The notes beneath the pieces are model-generated. The model had not been told where the DNA came from. It saw only the letters and a list, made by a program, of their open reading frames with translations, and ran no database searches. A stretch of DNA of 44,645 nt. Origin: a virus. Shown here one piece after another: positions 1-8,696 of the stretch. Location of the stretch: positions 1 to 44,645 of IMG/VR virus record IMGVR_UViG_3300002053_000045; one strand, 5' to 3'. The position numbers and the translations under genes were made by a program. The first letter of the stretch is position 1. Every line of letters starts with the position of its first letter.

Positions 1-1047
1 GAAGTAAGCTTTGAAACAGAAGAAGTTTTTAAAAAAAGACAAGAATCAGTATCAGAATTAGGAGCAGTAATAAGATTAGCTGGAATGACTAATTTTACTA
101 CACATTCTCCTATTGGTAGAATATTTAATGATTTAGCAAATAAAATAAAAGTAATTAATTACCCTCAATATGTAAATCCTAAATGGGATAACAAAGCTAA
201 AGAAGAAAGACTAAAAGAATACGGAGGAGAAACAATTAACTATAGAATTTTTGTTAAAGGAGAAATAGTTCCTGATGGTATATCAGAATTTGATATGCAA
301 AGAGTTAGACAGTTTTATAGTAAAGACGATATAAAAAGATTCGAAATTAATAAAGACAGTTATCATAATTTTAGAAATTTAATTATTTTAGATAGACCAA
401 AAAATGCAGATCGTATTTTTATATGTGCAGATATCGGAGAAAGTGCAGGAACTGATATTATCATTTTATCAGAAATTAAAGACAAATATAAATATAACTA
501 CAATATTGTACTTTATAATTTGACACATGATGAGCAATTAGAAGTTTTCAAATATATTATAGAAAAATTAAAAGCAAACGTAATAGGTATAGATTGTGGA
601 GATGGAACAGGAAGAGCAATTGCAAGAGAATTAGAATTAATATATTCAAAAGAAAATATTGTTAAATATGCAGGAAGAGAAAAAATAGAAGTTGATTTTG
701 AAAAAGACGATAAAGGAAATGTTATTTTTCAAAAAGGAATGCCAGTATATAAACAAGAATATATGTCAGAATGGTCAGTTACAAGACTAAAACAATTATT
801 TTATGAAGGAAGATGTTTTTTTCCTATAGACTACAAATTTGATAAACAATTAGAAAAAGTAATTTCTATTAGAACAGATACAAGAACTAGATATGAATGT
901 ATTTGTGATAGTGGAGATCATTTATTTTCAGCATGGAGAGTTTTTGCAATAGCACAATGGTTAAAAAAAGATTTTAATCAAACGAAACCTATAGTAAGGA
1001 AAACACCAGGAATTGGTGTTGTAAATTGGGATAAAAAAGGAGTATAA
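1..1047 (+). CDS. terL: Terminase large subunit, C-terminal nuclease part (5' end outside window)
   Basis: The frame is open from base 1 with no stop, so the gene begins upstream; the ATG at 85 is internal. The 348 visible residues match the RNase H-like nuclease half of phage large terminases, which cuts concatemeric DNA during packaging. Three acidic elements stand in the usual order: an ADIGESAGTD strand carrying the first Asp, a VIGIDCGDGTGRA strand with the second, and a late SGDHLFSAWR helix with the third. The ATPase half with Walker motifs would lie before the window. The portal gene follows after one base, the normal packaging-cassette order. Family call is by motif and context; no alignment was run. 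Confidence 0.9.
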   Translation, partial: EVSFETEEVFKKRQESVSELGAVIRLAGMTNFTTHSPIGRIFNDLANKIKVINYPQYVNPKWDNKAKEERLKEYGGETINYRIFVKGEIVPDGISEFDMQRVRQFYSKDDIKRFEINKDSYHNFRNLIILDRPKNADRIFICADIGESAGTDIIILSEIKDKYKYNYNIVLYNLTHDEQLEVFKYIIEKLKANVIGIDCGDGTGRAIARELELIYSKENIVKYAGREKIEVDFEKDDKGNVIFQKGMPVYKQEYMSEWSVTRLKQLFYEGRCFFPIDYKFDKQLEKVISIRTDTRTRYECICDSGDHLFSAWRVFAIAQWLKKDFNQTKPIVRKTPGIGVVNWDKKGV

Positions 1048-1048
1048 T

Positions 1049-2869
1049 ATGGATAATGCCAATATTCTTAATTATTTTTTAAGTGCATTAACAAGAAAAA
1101 TAACAGTTCCAACAGAATATCACGAACAGATTAAAGAAATAAAACGTATGTTGGAAGATGATGTTTCAGGTTTAGTAGATTCTTTAACAGATTTCGCTGT
1201 AGATAGTGCTTCTGTTGATTTTAAAATAGAATCTGATAATGATGATTTTAATAAAATATTACAAGAATGGTTAGATAATATTAACATGGAATTCAATGGA
1301 CAAATTCCATCAGGTATTTCTCCATTAGCTAAAGAATACTTTAAAGAGAGATGGAAATATTCTTCTTTTCCTATTTTAAAAATAGGAGGATGGACAGAAA
1401 TACAAGGAGTTATTGTTCCATCTAAATTATATTTTATTGATGGAGAAAGTGTGCATGCTAAAGATAAAAATTCTAAAGATCAAAAATTAAGAATTCTTAA
1501 TTATGATTATTATATAGGATCAAGTACTGATTATAAATTAGATAATAATGTTATAATTACTAAACCATATGGAAGATGGTTCGATAAATATCCTACTCCT
1601 TATCTTATTAAACGAGGAGTATATCATAACTGGAAAATTATAGAATCAATTAAAAGTAAAGAAACAGAAATACTTGATAGAATTATACCTTATTTATTTT
1701 TAGTCAAAAAAGGAACAGAAAATTTATATATTCAAAAAGATTTCACTTATAATGACGAACAATTAACAAAAGTCCTTGAACAATTCAAAACATTAATGCA
1801 AGAAATTCAAGAATTAAAATTAAATACAAGTAAAACTAGTGTACCTACAAGAGTTACTAATTTTGATGAAGAAATTAAACATTTAATTCCTGATTTATCA
1901 GCAATTTTTAATAAAGATCTTTTTGCAAGTGCAGAAAGAAATATATTAGCAGGTTTAGGATTTATTGATGTAGTTGAGGCAGTTAGTACGAGTAGAAGAG
2001 AAAGCATTTTAAATCCAAAAGCATTTATAGAAGAAGTAAAAACTGGTGTAAAAGATTTTAAACAAATTTTAAAAGAACTAATAAAAATAATTATAGAAAA
2101 AAATAAAGAGGATCACCCTAAGTGGGTTAATTACGAATGGTATATTAGTTCTTCGCCAGTAAGAGCTTTTATGACAGCCGAATTTAAAGATCATATTAGA
2201 CAACTTTATGATAGAGGAAGAGTTTCTTCAAAAACAGCAGTAGAATTAATAGGAGAAGTTGATTTTGAAACAGAAGTATATCGTAGAGAAAAAGAAGACT
2301 TAGAAGGAATACAAGAAACAATGTATCCTCCTATTACTAGAAATCAGGAAGGACAAGGAATAGATTTACCTGGATTTAGTCCAGAATCAGAGATAGATGA
2401 AGAAGAAATTCCTGAAGATAAAAAGGACGAAATAGAAAAACAAGAATATGATGTAGGCAGTTTAGAAGGAGCTCCTTATCAAAACATCAACCAACTACCA
2501 AAACAAGTAAAAGAAAATGTAAGTAAAGATCTACAAAGCGTTTTTCTAAGAGTCTTTAATAATGCTTTAAAACAATATCAAAATGAAACTAGAGCTTTTA
2601 GAGTAGCTTGGTCAGTAATTAGACAAATAGGAAGGAAAAACAAAAAAGGAATTTGGGTTAGAAAAAGAAAAAGAGTAGAAGGAAAATTAGAACCTCTTTC
2701 TCTTAATAAAGCCATTATTGATAAAGCTCTCGAAGAAGAAGAAAAATCAATTATAGACGAAGCTATGAAATTAAAAGATTTAGAACTTAAAGAGAAAGAA
2801 AAAGTTCTAAAAGAAAAGAAAGAAAAATTATTGGATAAATTATTAGGAAATAAAGAAAGTAAGGAATAA
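1049..2869 (+). CDS. Portal protein with C-terminal ChaB-like domain
   Basis: This 606-residue protein sits directly behind the terminase and has portal length and composition, so it should form the dodecameric ring at the capsid vertex through which DNA enters. An N-terminal to central portal-like part (about 1-430) is followed by an acidic linker. Residues about 476-540 then look like a ChaB domain: INQLPKQVKENVSKDLQ, a phenylalanine- and asparagine-rich helix, then RAFRVAWSVIRQ. The last 50 residues are a charged Lys/Glu coiled coil. ChaB-like domains occur in phage and baculovirus proteins, but a fusion to a portal is notable. Portal call rests mainly on position and length; the ChaB call rests on the LPxxV and AWxxI spacing. 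Confidence 0.85.
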   Translation: MDNANILNYFLSALTRKITVPTEYHEQIKEIKRMLEDDVSGLVDSLTDFAVDSASVDFKIESDNDDFNKILQEWLDNINMEFNGQIPSGISPLAKEYFKERWKYSSFPILKIGGWTEIQGVIVPSKLYFIDGESVHAKDKNSKDQKLRILNYDYYIGSSTDYKLDNNVIITKPYGRWFDKYPTPYLIKRGVYHNWKIIESIKSKETEILDRIIPYLFLVKKGTENLYIQKDFTYNDEQLTKVLEQFKTLMQEIQELKLNTSKTSVPTRVTNFDEEIKHLIPDLSAIFNKDLFASAERNILAGLGFIDVVEAVSTSRRESILNPKAFIEEVKTGVKDFKQILKELIKIIIEKNKEDHPKWVNYEWYISSSPVRAFMTAEFKDHIRQLYDRGRVSSKTAVELIGEVDFETEVYRREKEDLEGIQETMYPPITRNQEGQGIDLPGFSPESEIDEEEIPEDKKDEIEKQEYDVGSLEGAPYQNINQLPKQVKENVSKDLQSVFLRVFNNALKQYQNETRAFRVAWSVIRQIGRKNKKGIWVRKRKRVEGKLEPLSLNKAIIDKALEEEEKSIIDEAMKLKDLELKEKEKVLKEKKEKLLDKLLGNKESKE

Positions 2870-2870
2870 T

Positions 2871-3200
2871 ATGGGAAGCTTTAAAAATTTAAAATTCTAT
2901 AAAGATAAAGAATTAACTCAAGAAATAACTGATAATTCTGTTCTTCCTTTAGGAATAGTTTCAGCAGGGGATTCTAAAGAATTTAAATTTTATGTTTATA
3001 ACGATTCAAAAGCAACTTTATTAGATTTGCAATTTATAGTAACTAACGAAGAAGTAGAAATTCTTGAAGCTCCTAAAGAAATGGCTCCTTTATCTGTAGA
3101 TGAATTAGTTATTAAATGGAGTCCTTCGATAGATATTCAAGATGAATTAGATGCCCCTTTCAGAGTTACTGGAAGAGCATTATTTGGAAAGATTGTATAA
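2871..3200 (+). CDS. Small beta-sandwich protein, possible head decoration
   Basis: A 109-residue protein of alternating hydrophobic and polar strands, with no transmembrane segment and no cysteine. The core pattern, KEFKFYVYNDSKATLLDLQF followed by a sandwich edge with proline and a final FRVTGRALFGK strand, resembles an immunoglobulin-like or fibronectin-like fold as in head decoration proteins. It lies one base after the portal gene and overlaps the next gene by one base (TAATG), so the three are translated together. I do not recognise a named family. A role in decorating the capsid or capping the portal is inferred from fold type and place only. Confidence 0.6.
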   Translation: MGSFKNLKFYKDKELTQEITDNSVLPLGIVSAGDSKEFKFYVYNDSKATLLDLQFIVTNEEVEILEAPKEMAPLSVDELVIKWSPSIDIQDELDAPFRVTGRALFGKIV

Positions 3201-5260
3201 TGGGAAAATTAATTGTAGCAAAATCAAATCGTGGAGCACCAGATCCAATAGGATTGCATGATGCCGATGGTAACAAAATTAATCCAGCTACTGTAGAAAA
3301 GTTAGAAGATTTAAAAACAACTTTACAGTCCGTTTTACAGTCTATTTATAATGCAGTAGATGATTTAGAATTAACTACAGAAAATATTAAAATAGAAGCT
3401 GGACAAATAAATTTAAATACTGACGATTTAGAAGAAAAAGTCCAATCTGTTAGAGATCAGCTAGATGTTTTATTATCATCTAGAGCATCAGAAAGTACTT
3501 TACAGTCTCTTCTAAATGCTTTAGGCGAAGAATCAGGAACTAATCTTTTAGATGAAGTTCAAGACATTTTGGCGAAATTAGATGTAGCTTTATCAACAAG
3601 AGCATCCGAATCTACTTTAATAGAAGTTAAAAATTATTTAGATACAGTAGAAACAAAATTACAAACTATCATTGATAAAATAGATGTTAATCTTTCTACA
3701 AGAGCTTCAGAAGCTACTTTGACTGAAATAAAAGAAACTATTGGACAAGAATCTGGAGTTACAGTTTTAACAAAGCTACAAAATATTATAAATCAACTTA
3801 ATGTAGAATTATCTACCAGAGCATCAGAATCAACATTATCAAATATATATGGACAGTTAAATATTTCTTTAACAGAATTGAGAGATGCTATTAAAGGAAC
3901 AAATAATAAAGATTTGTCTACTTTAGAAGAAGATATAGAAAGTATATTAGATACTATTGGACAAGAAAGCGGAATAACTGTTCTAAGTAAATTAAAAGAT
4001 CTCTGGGATAAATTAGTAGAATTATTTAATAATGGAGTAGCTAAAGTTAAACTATGGGATGGAATAAATCAAGCAAACATTACTGCTGATAATAAATTAC
4101 AAACAATATCACATGGAAGAAATAAAATTTCTACTTTAAATTCTACAGTTGATACTTTAGGTATAGGAGAAGAATTTATAGGAGAATGGGAAGAAATATT
4201 AGATTATAGTACAATAAATATTTTAATTTATACTGATGTAGAATCAGCTGAAGACGGTTTTATGATAGAATGGTCTAGTGATGGAATATCTATAGATACT
4301 AATGATACGTTTACTATTGTATCTGGAGGACATAGTTATTCATTTGGAGCAATTAGTCGTTATTTTAGAATATATTATAAAAATAATAGCAGTACTTCAC
4401 AATCTAAATTTAGAATACAAACAATATTGCATCCTTTTAATTATAAAGCTTCTTCACATAGAATAGAAGATATCATTACAGGAGAGAACGATGCCGAATT
4501 AGTAAAAGCAATATTAACAGGAAGTACAGATGGAGTATATAAAAATGTTAAAGTAAGTTCAGATGGAAGATTAGAAGTATCTCTTACTCCTCCTCTTACA
4601 AATACAACAGTTCAAATTTTATTTCATAGACAACATTCGGCTATAAATGCAGGAGAATGGCAAGAGGTATTAGATTATACAATACCAGAAGGTTATGATT
4701 TAAATGTTTTAGCATTTGAAGGACAATCCGAAACAGCAAATGAAAGAATTAGAGCTATTTATAAAAATCCTATAGGAATATTTGATTGTCCTACAAATAC
4801 TTTTACCGATCAAAATAGTTTTATATTACCTAGATATGCAACAAGATTATATGCTTGTGTTACAAGTGAGATAGGTTCAGGAGTTAATGATACTTTTACT
4901 ATTACTTATACCAATAGTAAAGGAATAACAGGAAGAACAGGAACTGTTACATTTACAAAAGGCTCATTAATAGGAACTAGATTAGAAGTTACATTACAAA
5001 CAGGAGATATCGGTTTAATAGATATTACAAATATTACACATTCTGCAACTGGGCAAGCTGGAGCAATTCAATTTTGTGGATATGTAGAATTTTTATATCT
5101 TACTTTAACTTCAGCGAATACTCAATATCAAACAGCTTCTATTCCATTAGGAGGAATAGTTGTATTAGAAGGAGAAACAATATATCTTCAGTATTTATCG
5201 TCTACTAAAACCACATATAATAGAAGATTAAATTTATTAGGAGCATTAGTACCAAAATAA
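3200..5260 (+). CDS. Fibre-like structural protein with ASESTL coiled-coil repeats
   Basis: 686 residues in two halves. The N-terminal third is a helical heptad-rich stalk broken by four copies of a short motif, LSTRASESTL or close variants, each followed by a helix and often by a GQESG turn. The C-terminal two thirds is beta-rich: one domain around IGEWEEILDYSTINILIYT, another around AGEWQEVLDYTIPEGYDLN, the two looking like duplicated jelly-roll units. This is the layout of a trimeric phage fibre or appendage. Its place between portal and prohead protease suggests attachment to the head or neck, not the tail tip. Start ATG overlaps the previous stop by one base. Receptor or structural role is inferred. 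Confidence 0.65.
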   Translation: MGKLIVAKSNRGAPDPIGLHDADGNKINPATVEKLEDLKTTLQSVLQSIYNAVDDLELTTENIKIEAGQINLNTDDLEEKVQSVRDQLDVLLSSRASESTLQSLLNALGEESGTNLLDEVQDILAKLDVALSTRASESTLIEVKNYLDTVETKLQTIIDKIDVNLSTRASEATLTEIKETIGQESGVTVLTKLQNIINQLNVELSTRASESTLSNIYGQLNISLTELRDAIKGTNNKDLSTLEEDIESILDTIGQESGITVLSKLKDLWDKLVELFNNGVAKVKLWDGINQANITADNKLQTISHGRNKISTLNSTVDTLGIGEEFIGEWEEILDYSTINILIYTDVESAEDGFMIEWSSDGISIDTNDTFTIVSGGHSYSFGAISRYFRIYYKNNSSTSQSKFRIQTILHPFNYKASSHRIEDIITGENDAELVKAILTGSTDGVYKNVKVSSDGRLEVSLTPPLTNTTVQILFHRQHSAINAGEWQEVLDYTIPEGYDLNVLAFEGQSETANERIRAIYKNPIGIFDCPTNTFTDQNSFILPRYATRLYACVTSEIGSGVNDTFTITYTNSKGITGRTGTVTFTKGSLIGTRLEVTLQTGDIGLIDITNITHSATGQAGAIQFCGYVEFLYLTLTSANTQYQTASIPLGGIVVLEGETIYLQYLSSTKTTYNRRLNLLGALVPK

Positions 5261-5490
5261 TGAAAGTATCAGATTTATTAATTAGTATAGCAGAAAATTC
5301 AGATTATGTAGCTAATTCTTTATTATTAAAATCATCAGATAATAAAGGATGTAGTTATAAATGGCTGATTAAAGCAGGAGATATTGCTTATCGTAAACAA
5401 ATTTTTATAGCTTTAGATCCTGAAGAATCAGAATTAGAGTTATTAGATAAAACAGTAATTAATTATATAGAGGTAAGTCCAGCAAAATGA
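5260..5490 (+). CDS. Small hypothetical structural-cassette protein
   Basis: A 76-residue soluble protein coupled to both neighbours (TAATG upstream, ATGA downstream). It reads as a compact alpha/beta domain: an N-terminal helix SDLLISIAENSDYVANSL, then a short strand pair and the acidic end ALDPEESELELLDKTVINYI. No membrane segment or known catalytic motif is visible. It is not recognised. Because it is locked between fibre-like and beta-sandwich genes of the head cassette, a small capsid- or fibre-associated part is the most economical guess. Confidence 0.55.
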   Translation: MKVSDLLISIAENSDYVANSLLLKSSDNKGCSYKWLIKAGDIAYRKQIFIALDPEESELELLDKTVINYIEVSPAK

Positions 5491-5972
5491 TAACTATTAT
5501 TTCTTTTTTTACTGATAACGGATATCCAAAATTAGGATTATCTCCTACTATTAATATTAGAAGAGTAGATACTGGATCTTTAGTTATTGAAGGAGTTAGT
5601 ATGTCAGAATTAGGAGACGGTTGGTATAAATATGAATTTGATGGAGACGAAGATTTAGAATACGCTATCAGATGTGATGGAGGAACAGATTTAACTAATG
5701 CAGAAAGATATACTTTTGCAGGTTCTGAAATTAAGAGTCATATAGTAGAACCTAATGAAAGACTAAAGAGAATTTTAGGATTAGTTCATGAAAATTATAG
5801 AATTATAGATCCAATTTATGATAATCATAATAATATGATATCAGGAGTAATAAAAACATATCCTTCTGCTGAAGATGTAGAAAATGACACAAATCCAATA
5901 GCAGAATATTTAGTTACAGCTGAATTCGATCCTAAACGTAGATTAACAGGATATAAAACGAAAAAAATATGA
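5487..5972 (+). CDS. Two-domain virion protein, beta-sandwich plus linker domain
   Basis: 161 residues. The first half (about 1-85) is a beta domain with the pattern SFFTDNGYPKLGLSPTINIR and GDGWYKYEFDGDEDLEYAIR, like the small sandwich domains that phages use to plug fibres into the virion. The second half begins with SHIVEPNERLKRILGLVHEN and continues with a strand-rich module holding YPSAEDVENDTNPIAEYLV; I recognise this second module from other uncharacterised phage structural proteins but have no name for it. ATGA overlaps on both sides show tight translational coupling. A virion component is likely; its exact position on the particle cannot be read from sequence. Confidence 0.6.
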   Translation: MITIISFFTDNGYPKLGLSPTINIRRVDTGSLVIEGVSMSELGDGWYKYEFDGDEDLEYAIRCDGGTDLTNAERYTFAGSEIKSHIVEPNERLKRILGLVHENYRIIDPIYDNHNNMISGVIKTYPSAEDVENDTNPIAEYLVTAEFDPKRRLTGYKTKKI

Positions 5973-6550
5973 GACCATTAGGAAGAACATTAATTACAAA
6001 AGGAATTTCTGGATTTAATAAAGCTATCGCTATAATTACTAGAGGTATATTAGATAAAAGAAAAATAGGAACTACAATCAAAGGATACGCCTTCGATCAG
6101 TTCTTTACAATTAAAGGTATAAAAAGTTTTGAATTAGAATATACTTTTAATTTAATAGGAACTAAAGAATTTAAAGTTGATGTCGAAAGAATTATAAAAG
6201 GAACAGTAGAAGTTCCTTTAGAAGTTGTATGTATATTAAATGCAATTTTAGAAAAGAAACTAGAAGAATTATTTATTTTATATGGAAGTAAAGCGTTTTC
6301 ATTAAATAAAAGTTTTGGATTATTAGGTGTTAAAGAATTAACAGTAGCAGATATTTATAATCTTCTTGGAACTAAAGAAGTAGGGATAGAATTAGAACAA
6401 TCAATTAAAGCTAGTAAACTTTTTAATATAGAAAAAACAAATAGACTAGCTGGAATAAAAGAGATAAATATTAATAATGAAGCCTTAATTAAAGGTCAAA
6501 AGGACTTAACGCCAATTTTAGTTGCGTTAGATTTATTAGGAGGAGAATAA
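5969..6550 (+). CDS. 14-residue tandem-repeat protein
   Basis: Almost the whole 193-residue protein is built from a 14-residue repeat. From residue 46 ten units follow without a single gap to residue 185, for example FNLIGTKEFKVDVE, YNLLGTKEVGIELE and NRLAGIKEININNE; two looser units precede them. The consensus is x-x-L/I-x-G-x-K-E-h-x-h-x-x-E, two short alternating strands per unit with a glycine turn. Such a pattern would suit a beta-solenoid or a filamentous stalk. There are no enzyme motifs. It sits at the end of the fibre-like block in front of the prohead protease and begins with an ATGA overlap. A structural role is inferred; the family is unknown to me. Confidence 0.65.
   Translation: MRPLGRTLITKGISGFNKAIAIITRGILDKRKIGTTIKGYAFDQFFTIKGIKSFELEYTFNLIGTKEFKVDVERIIKGTVEVPLEVVCILNAILEKKLEELFILYGSKAFSLNKSFGLLGVKELTVADIYNLLGTKEVGIELEQSIKASKLFNIEKTNRLAGIKEININNEALIKGQKDLTPILVALDLLGGE
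5987..6523 (+). repeat. Tandem 42-bp coding repeat (14-residue units)
   Basis: Degenerate 42-base repeats encoding the 14-residue units of the repeat protein at 5969-6550. Register is exact for ten units from residue 46 to 185. The DNA has diverged much more than the protein pattern (conserved Gly at unit position 5, Lys at 7, hydrophobic residues at 3, 9 and 11), so this is an old expansion under selection, not a recent slippage tract. Confidence 0.7.
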
Positions 6551-6554
6551 AATT

Positions 6555-8594
6555 ATGCAAACTTTTTTAACTAATTTACAGGCAAGTGATTTTTTGAGTG
6601 ATTTTGCAGAAAGATCAGAAACTCAAATTTTAGAAGAAGGTAAAGAAAAGAAAGAATTAGAAGCTATTTGTGAAGCTAGACATTATAGTATTAAAAATTC
6701 TAGAGATCTAGCAGTTTTTAAAACGATTTATGCTTTTACAGATAAACCAAATGCAAATGGAGCTATTCTTCCTAAACAAGAATTATTGAGAGTTTTGCCT
6801 CAATTAATAGGAAAACCTATTAGTGTTAATCACAATAGAAATCATGTTGTAGGACATTATATTGATTATAGATATAAAGCAAAAGAAAATATGATTATAG
6901 CTTATGGAGTTTTTTATAAAAGTAATTTCGCTGATTTATGGGAAGAAGCTCAAGAACTATTTAAGAAAAATGAATTAGGAACTAGTTTTGAAATTTGGTC
7001 TCCTAATGATAAAAGAATTCATAAAGAAGATGGTTCTTATGAATTACATGAAATGGAGATAGCTGGCGGAGCTTTACTTTTTGGAGAAAAACCAGCTTTT
7101 GATAAAGCAAAAGTTTTAGAAATGGCTAAGAAGAAAGTAGAATTTCCTCAAGAATTAGTTAGAGCTATGGAAGAATATAAGAAATATAAAGATGATGAAT
7201 TAATTAGACCAAAAATCATTATGCAGAAAATAATTACATGCTCTAATTGTAGCGAACAAATTACTTATAATGGTATCGATATAAAAGTTAGATGTCCTAA
7301 ATGTAAAGCAATTCTTAATAGCGAAGGAGTTATGCAGTTTCCTCCTCAAATAAAAGATTTTAATTTATTGTGTCCTTCTTGTAAACTTAATAATTGGCTA
7401 ATTATATCAAGAGAACAAGATAAGTCATTAATTAAGTGCTTAGGATGCTCGAAGCAATTTAATATAGATTTTTCGAAGGCAGAAAAAAACCAGTTAATAG
7501 AAAAAGTTAATTTTTACTATTCAGGAATAGCTATATGTCCTCAATGTAAAAAGAATCATCCAATTGAAGCTATTTCTACTATGAATACGAAAACAATTAA
7601 ATGTAATAAGTGTGGATTAGAATTTACATATGATTTAAATAAATTAAGTAAAACAAAAAAGATAAGTAAAGTAGAAGAGATAAAAAAACAAGAGGTAATA
7701 AATCAAGAAAATACTGTAAAAGTTGCAAAATCTGAAGAAGGAGGACAAATAAAGATGTTTAAAGTTGAACTTAGTAAATTTCATCGATATATTGATGTAG
7801 AAAATTTCGATGAAATAGAAACAGCTAGTATTAATGAAGAGTATGGAGACCTTGAAGAAGCTAAAAGATTAAAATATCAGGAAAGAAAATCTTTATCTGA
7901 TGACATGTTCGCTGTTGTTATCAAGGTAAAAAATAAAAAAACTGGTGAGATTAGAAAAATTAGGAAATATCCTATTAATGATGAAGCTCATGTTAGAAAT
8001 GCTTTAGCGAGATTAGCACAGGCTAAACCTAGAGCTGAATTAAGAAGTTTAGGTATTAGTCCTAAAACAGTCCTAAAGAAAATCTTACAAAGAGCTAAAG
8101 AGCTTAATATGAAGGATTTACTTGAAAGACATAAGGAAAAAGCCGAAAAAGCATCTATAGAAGAGACAAAAGTTGAGAAGATTGAAACTCCAACACCTTT
8201 AGAAAATGCAATTAAACAGATTACAGATCTAAAGAAAGAGCTTGAAACTGAAAAAACAAAAGTAACTTCTATTCAGAAAGACCTAGAAAAAGCTAAGGAA
8301 AATTTAGAAAAAGTTAAAAGCGAAACTGATAAAAAAGTTGAACTTCTAAAAGCAAAAGCTAAAGAAGTTGTTAAAAGAGAAAAAGATTTAGGGGATTTAG
8401 CCAAAGGAATGACTGATGAAGAAATCCTTAATGATGAATTATTTATTAAAGCTAAAGTTAAAAAAGCAAATAGTGAATTAGAACAAAGTGATGTTATTGG
8501 AGATAAATCAACAATAAGAGATAGTTCATATTATAAAGATCTTAGAAAAGAAATTGATTCTTTTGCGTTCGATACAAAAAGAAAAAGAAATTAA
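6555..8594 (+). CDS. Prohead protease fused to zinc ribbons, DUF6582-like and scaffold domains
   Basis: 679 residues. Residues about 35-195 look like a herpesvirus-assemblin-type prohead serine protease: the likely His lies in GKPISVNHNRN, the likely Ser in ELGTSFEIWSP, and EIAGGALLFGEKPAF ends the domain. Three CxxC...CxxC zinc ribbons follow, starting near residues 229, 273 and 328. Residues about 470-525 (RKYPINDEAHVRNALARLAQ then KKILQRAKELNM) resemble the domain called DUF6582. About 540-620 is a long coiled coil with a charged C-terminus typical of an internal scaffold. One polypeptide could thus scaffold the prohead and then cleave itself away. The major capsid gene follows, as expected. 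Fusion order is read directly; domain names are from memory. Confidence 0.8.
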   Translation: MQTFLTNLQASDFLSDFAERSETQILEEGKEKKELEAICEARHYSIKNSRDLAVFKTIYAFTDKPNANGAILPKQELLRVLPQLIGKPISVNHNRNHVVGHYIDYRYKAKENMIIAYGVFYKSNFADLWEEAQELFKKNELGTSFEIWSPNDKRIHKEDGSYELHEMEIAGGALLFGEKPAFDKAKVLEMAKKKVEFPQELVRAMEEYKKYKDDELIRPKIIMQKIITCSNCSEQITYNGIDIKVRCPKCKAILNSEGVMQFPPQIKDFNLLCPSCKLNNWLIISREQDKSLIKCLGCSKQFNIDFSKAEKNQLIEKVNFYYSGIAICPQCKKNHPIEAISTMNTKTIKCNKCGLEFTYDLNKLSKTKKISKVEEIKKQEVINQENTVKVAKSEEGGQIKMFKVELSKFHRYIDVENFDEIETASINEEYGDLEEAKRLKYQERKSLSDDMFAVVIKVKNKKTGEIRKIRKYPINDEAHVRNALARLAQAKPRAELRSLGISPKTVLKKILQRAKELNMKDLLERHKEKAEKASIEETKVEKIETPTPLENAIKQITDLKKELETEKTKVTSIQKDLEKAKENLEKVKSETDKKVELLKAKAKEVVKREKDLGDLAKGMTDEEILNDELFIKAKVKKANSELEQSDVIGDKSTIRDSSYYKDLRKEIDSFAFDTKRKRN

Positions 8595-8696
8595 AAATAA
8601 ATTCATATGCCTTTGACAAAGATAAAAAAAGATAAAAGAGGGCATAAGAAGAAAGGTATTAAGATAAACCATTAAAAAAATTTGGGAGTAAAAACA
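8595..8696 (+). other. Leader region of the major capsid gene
   Basis: One of the few real intergenic stretches on this strand. It holds a TTGACA hexamer at 8613-8618 but no convincing -10 box at 16-18 bases, so I do not call a promoter. A GGGAG ribosome binding site at 8684-8688 lies eight bases before ATG 8697 and selects that start over the upstream TTG at 8682. A 22-codon Lys-rich frame (8607-8675) lacks a ribosome binding site and is not called as a gene. Confidence 0.4.

Noticed and set aside
1807-2007. Antisense frame inside the portal gene, and similar antisense frames in the capsid, hub and tail tube genes
   Set aside because: No ribosome binding sites and no domain; shadows of strongly coding genes.
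8613-8641. Sigma-70-type promoter before the capsid gene
   Set aside because: TTGACA is present but no TATAAT-like box at proper spacing.
8607-8675. 22-codon Lys-rich microgene before the capsid gene
   Set aside because: No ribosome binding site and no overlap with neighbours; could be chance in AT-rich DNA.
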